Shown here: one piece after another, positions 5,316 through 5,784 of the stretch
Layout: every line of letters starts with the position of its first letter
How positions within the stretch are numbered: position 1 is the stretch's first letter
From: Candidatus Zhuqueibacterota bacterium 4484_188
GTDB taxonomy: Bacteria > Calditrichota > Calditrichia > RBG-13-44-9
DNA length: 5,784 bases
Assembly (NCBI GenBank): GCA_002049825.1
Contig: MVCZ01000106.1
Span: 1-5,784, forward strand
Direction: 5' to 3'
Position numbers and translations under genes: made by a program
The notes under the pieces: model-generated
Database searches by the model: none
What the model saw: the letters and a program-made list of their open reading frames with translations, nothing else
Told to the model about the DNA's origin: nothing

Positions 5316-5675
5316 CTACTTTCTCCCCGAGCCTGAACTAAATCGGTTTCTGCCTCTCCCGCCTCCATAATCGATAATTTTCTTGCAGTTGATGCACACC
5401 AAATGGTGGTGGTGCCCGGGTTTCAACCTGTTCTGAATCAGCTCGTAGCGATTGCGCCCGTCTCCGAATTGAAAGCGGTAAACCAGCCCCATCTCGATCA
5501 ACAGTTCCAGCGTGCGGTACACCGTAGTTAAACCAATTCCCGGGTAGTCGCCATGAACAGCCAGATAAATATCTTCGGCACTCAGATGATCGGTTGTTGT
5601 ACTCAGCACATCCAGAATTGCCCGGCGCGGTTCGGTGAAGCGCAGTCCCCTGCCCCGGAATCTTCCTTCATTCAT
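5316..5675 (-). CDS. Fur-family metal-responsive regulator, shortened C-terminus
   Basis: Protein of 119 residues. Residues 1-80 form the winged-helix DNA-binding domain: R12-F-T-E-P-R-R-A-I-L21, H30-L-S-A-E-D-I-Y37 and the recognition helix G48-L-T-T-V-Y-R-T-L-E57, then the wing with F70-G-D-G-R-N-R-Y77. The metal-binding part begins normally with G87-H-H-H-H-L-V-C94-I-N-C97 and I100-I-D-Y103. After residue 103 the expected acidic helix and the closing H-x-G-x-C-x-x-C region, about 40 residues, are absent; instead there is a Gly/Arg/Ser tail ending at 5316. The +1 frame gives a more acidic, more family-like stretch, so a frameshift is possible. The ATG at 5675 has AAGGA only about 1-2 nt away, a tight SD. 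It is the first gene of the run, with its own promoter and a Fur-like box, so autoregulation is likely. Whether it senses Fe, Zn, Mn or peroxide cannot be told. Confidence 0.88.
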   Translation of the reverse strand: MNEGRFRGRGLRFTEPRRAILDVLSTTTDHLSAEDIYLAVHGDYPGIGLTTVYRTLELLIEMGLVYRFQFGDGRNRYELIQNRLKPGHHHHLVCINCKKIIDYGGGRGRNRFSSGSGRK

Positions 5676-5687
5676 TTCCTTTCTTAT

Positions 5688-5702
5688 TGAAAATGATTTC
5701 CA
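5688..5702. promoter_or_regulatory. Fur-box-like 7-1-7 inverted repeat
   Basis: TGAAAAT-G-ATTTCCA is a near-perfect inverted repeat (six of seven arm pairs) and matches the classical 7-1-7 Fur consensus TGATAATnATTATCA at 11 of 14 arm positions. It covers the predicted transcription start of the fur-like gene, immediately after the -10 box, where a bound repressor would block initiation. Its position beside a Fur-family gene supports autoregulation; binding itself is inferred. Confidence 0.6.
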
Positions 5703-5707
5703 TTACC

Positions 5708-5736
5708 AATTTAAGAAACGATTTAGTTTTTGTCAA
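5708..5736 (-). promoter_or_regulatory. Sigma-70-type promoter of the fur-like gene and possibly the whole run
   Basis: TTGACA (5736 down to 5731) is a perfect -35 box. An exact 17-nt spacer leads to TAAATT (5713 down to 5708), four of six to TATAAT. The expected start is near 5701, giving a leader of about 25 nt before the ATG at 5675. Since all genes point the same way, this promoter may also supply downstream genes, unless the gap at 5163-5315 ends or restarts transcription. Confidence 0.65.
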
Positions 5737-5784
5737 GGTTCCCGGTAAATATTTTTCTTTTTTAGTTGCCAAATAGAAGCACCG

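Overview
The window is a single-direction block of anaerobe-type iron-sulfur and metal genes. Every gene I can support lies on the minus strand, so transcription runs from about position 5740 down to about 205. In that order the genes are: a Fur-family regulator (5316-5675), a NifX/ORP-like FeMo-cofactor-domain protein with a coiled-coil tail (4587-5162), two paralogous MinD/Mrp-type ATPases with an inserted 2[4Fe-4S] ferredoxin domain (3711-4574 and 2717-3613), a Gly/Arg/Trp-rich DUF5320-like protein (2339-2704), a small zinc-ribbon protein (2079-2270), a frameshifted ArsP_2-type heavy-metal permease (1039-2018), peptide deformylase (503-970) and a YfhL/Alvin-type dicluster ferredoxin (205-453). 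The + strand carries only shadows of these genes.

The gene set suggests an uncultured anaerobic or microaerophilic bacterium. Twin ferredoxin-inserted ParA/MinD ATPases, a NifX-fold protein and DUF5320 proteins are typical of sulfate reducers, thermophilic anaerobes and several uncultured phyla. Base composition looks balanced to slightly AT-rich. The promoter I see before the fur-like gene is a normal sigma-70 type and Shine-Dalgarno (SD) sequences are strong before several genes. The phylum cannot be assigned from this window.

Layout by region. 5676-5784 is the promoter region, with TTGACA, a 17-nt spacer and TAAATT, followed by a Fur-box-like 7-1-7 inverted repeat over the predicted start of transcription. 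5163-5315 is the gap between the fur-like and nifX-like genes. It is dominated by a perfect 69-bp tandem duplication that copies the ribosome site, start codon and first codons of the nifX-like gene. 2079-5162 is the core module: NifX-like protein, two ATPases, DUF5320-like protein and zinc ribbon. 1039-2018 is the broken permease. 205-970 is def plus ferredoxin. 1-204 holds no gene I can support, only a weak AT-rich hairpin.

How the genes may work together: the closest described relative of the core is the orp cluster of Desulfovibrio, where a NifX-fold protein (ORP, which binds a Mo-Cu cluster) is encoded beside paired MinD-like ATPases carrying ferredoxin domains. By analogy this module may assemble, carry or sense a metal-sulfur cluster, with the regulator controlling it and the permease exporting metal. 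That is inference. The observations most worth following are the 69-bp duplication and its Fur-like sequence, the shortened Fur C-terminus, the coiled-coil tail shared by the NifX-like and DUF5320-like proteins, and the -1 frameshift in the permease.
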